Shown: positions 5,576 through 6,148 of the stretch, in pieces
How positions within the stretch are numbered: the first letter of the stretch is position 1
Layout: every line of letters starts with the position of its first letter
NCBI GenBank assembly: GCA_016930115.1
Contig: JAFGHN010000322.1
Coordinates: 1 to 6,148, forward strand
Source: Spirochaetales bacterium
GTDB lineage: Bacteria > Spirochaetota > Spirochaetia > ARS1246
Direction: 5' to 3'
DNA length: 6,148 nucleotides
The notes under the pieces: model-generated
What the model saw: the letters and a program-made list of their open reading frames with translations, nothing else
Told to the model about the DNA's origin: nothing
The model's database searches: none
Program-made: the position numbers and the translations under genes

Positions 5576-6148
5576 TCAAAGATCATCCACGGGAACCCGG
5601 GCGGGTGAGAGCTCCCGGGATAGGTCCTTCATCCGCTGCAAATCTCGAGGAGTGAACCCGCTCCACCGCAGCGGCATGATGCTGTTGTTCTGATAGAGAG
5701 GCTCGTCGGCTATCGGGAAGCTTGAAGCATCAACGGCAACCTTCCACATCCCGGTCCCGGGCACCGGTGAATACTCTGCTACCGAAGCTTGTATCCCTAC
5801 CGAAGTTACCCGGTGGATTGACTCCTCGACCTCTTCCCATCGCTGGCCCGGCAAGCCGGCGAGTATATACGCCATGAGCTGCGACCCGGCAAATCCGGCA
5901 TCGAGCAACAGCCGCACCGACTCCTCAAAATCCCCGGGTTTCACTTTGCCGTCGTGGGCGGTGTGGAATGATTCCGCGGAGCTTTCGTACCCCAGTCTGA
6001 TCTCCTTGAAGCCGGCCCTTCGCATGAGGACAGCGATTTCGCCGTCAAGCAGCTTCAGGTGAATCGCGTTCGGCAGGTAAAATGAAAGCTCGAGACCGCG
6101 TTCGATCATTCCTTCAAGAAACGGGAGGAAACCGTCCTCCTTTTGGTA
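5576..6148 (-). CDS. Radical SAM protein, probably B12-binding type, C-terminal part (partial)
   Basis: The frame is open from the right edge (6148) to TGA at 5578-5576, giving 190 visible residues. An internal ATG at 6109 lies within continuous homologous-looking sequence and is probably not the start. Visible radical SAM barrel landmarks, in order, are: FLEGMIERG; the LPNAIHL strand; LMRRAGFKEIRLGYESS, where the family usually has a G.ES motif; GFAGSQLMAYILAGLPGQ with the GLPG turn; and EYSPVPGTGMW. The tail contains YQNNSIMPLRWSGF, a pattern seen after the barrel in B12-dependent radical SAM proteins. The cysteine triad for the 4Fe-4S cluster and any cobalamin domain would be upstream, outside the window, so the B12 assignment and the substrate are unproven. 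It is convergent with glutamate dehydrogenase and unlikely to be co-regulated with it. Confidence 0.75.
   Translation of the reverse strand, partial: YQKEDGFLPFLEGMIERGLELSFYLPNAIHLKLLDGEIAVLMRRAGFKEIRLGYESSAESFHTAHDGKVKPGDFEESVRLLLDAGFAGSQLMAYILAGLPGQRWEEVEESIHRVTSVGIQASVAEYSPVPGTGMWKVAVDASSFPIADEPLYQNNSIMPLRWSGFTPRDLQRMKDLSRELSPARVPVDDL

Noticed and set aside
5092..5586. Minus-strand 164-residue frame antisense to gdh
   Set aside because: It lies almost wholly inside a well-supported dehydrogenase gene on the opposite strand and has no family-like motifs; it is a GC-frame shadow.
5576..6109. Complete small gene starting at the internal ATG 6109
   Set aside because: The frame stays open to the window edge and the residues before that ATG continue the radical SAM-like pattern (FLEGMIERG). 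The cluster-binding cysteines are also missing, so this is a truncated view of a longer protein.

Overview
The window is a mid-to-high-GC bacterial chromosomal segment (roughly mid-50s % GC by eye). It has tightly packed genes, 40-nt convergent gaps and ordinary Shine-Dalgarno sites. It carries a DUF4405-like membrane protein end, an M3B oligopeptidase, a soluble two-component pair, a glutamate dehydrogenase and a radical SAM protein of the B12-binding type. That set suggests an anaerobic or amino-acid-fermenting bacterium, for example within Desulfobacterota or Chloroflexota. The sequence alone does not fix the phylum, and I put low weight on this guess. There is no rRNA, tRNA, CRISPR array, insertion sequence or phage gene.

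Layout. Positions 1-165 (+) are the C-terminal end of a small membrane protein resembling DUF4405. A spacer follows with an 11-bp inverted repeat and a candidate promoter. A complete PepF-type zinc oligoendopeptidase occupies 251-2035 (+). Convergent to it, on the minus strand, is a two-component operon: a membrane-free histidine kinase (3975-2764) and, 7 nt later, an OmpR-type response regulator (2756-2076). A possible 63-codon ORF (4163-3972) sits just upstream of the kinase and overlaps its start codon as ATGA. Divergent from this operon is glutamate dehydrogenase (4249-5535, +). Convergent to that is the C-terminal part of a radical SAM protein (5576-6148, -), which runs off the right edge.

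The most information-rich stretch is the divergent spacer at 3976-4248. It contains a strong sigma-70 promoter for glutamate dehydrogenase (TTGACA, 17 bp, TATAGT), a perfect 10-4-10 palindrome over the expected transcription start, an imperfect tandem repeat (12/13 bp) immediately after it, and a separate perfect 14-bp palindrome. This looks like a controlled promoter. The adjacent two-component system is a natural but unproven candidate for the regulator.

Functionally, PepF would trim peptides to amino acids, and glutamate dehydrogenase would interconvert glutamate with 2-oxoglutarate and ammonium. These fit a peptide or nitrogen economy, but they are not in one operon. I see no convincing new multi-gene system. 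The noteworthy points are regulatory architecture and a start-site correction.
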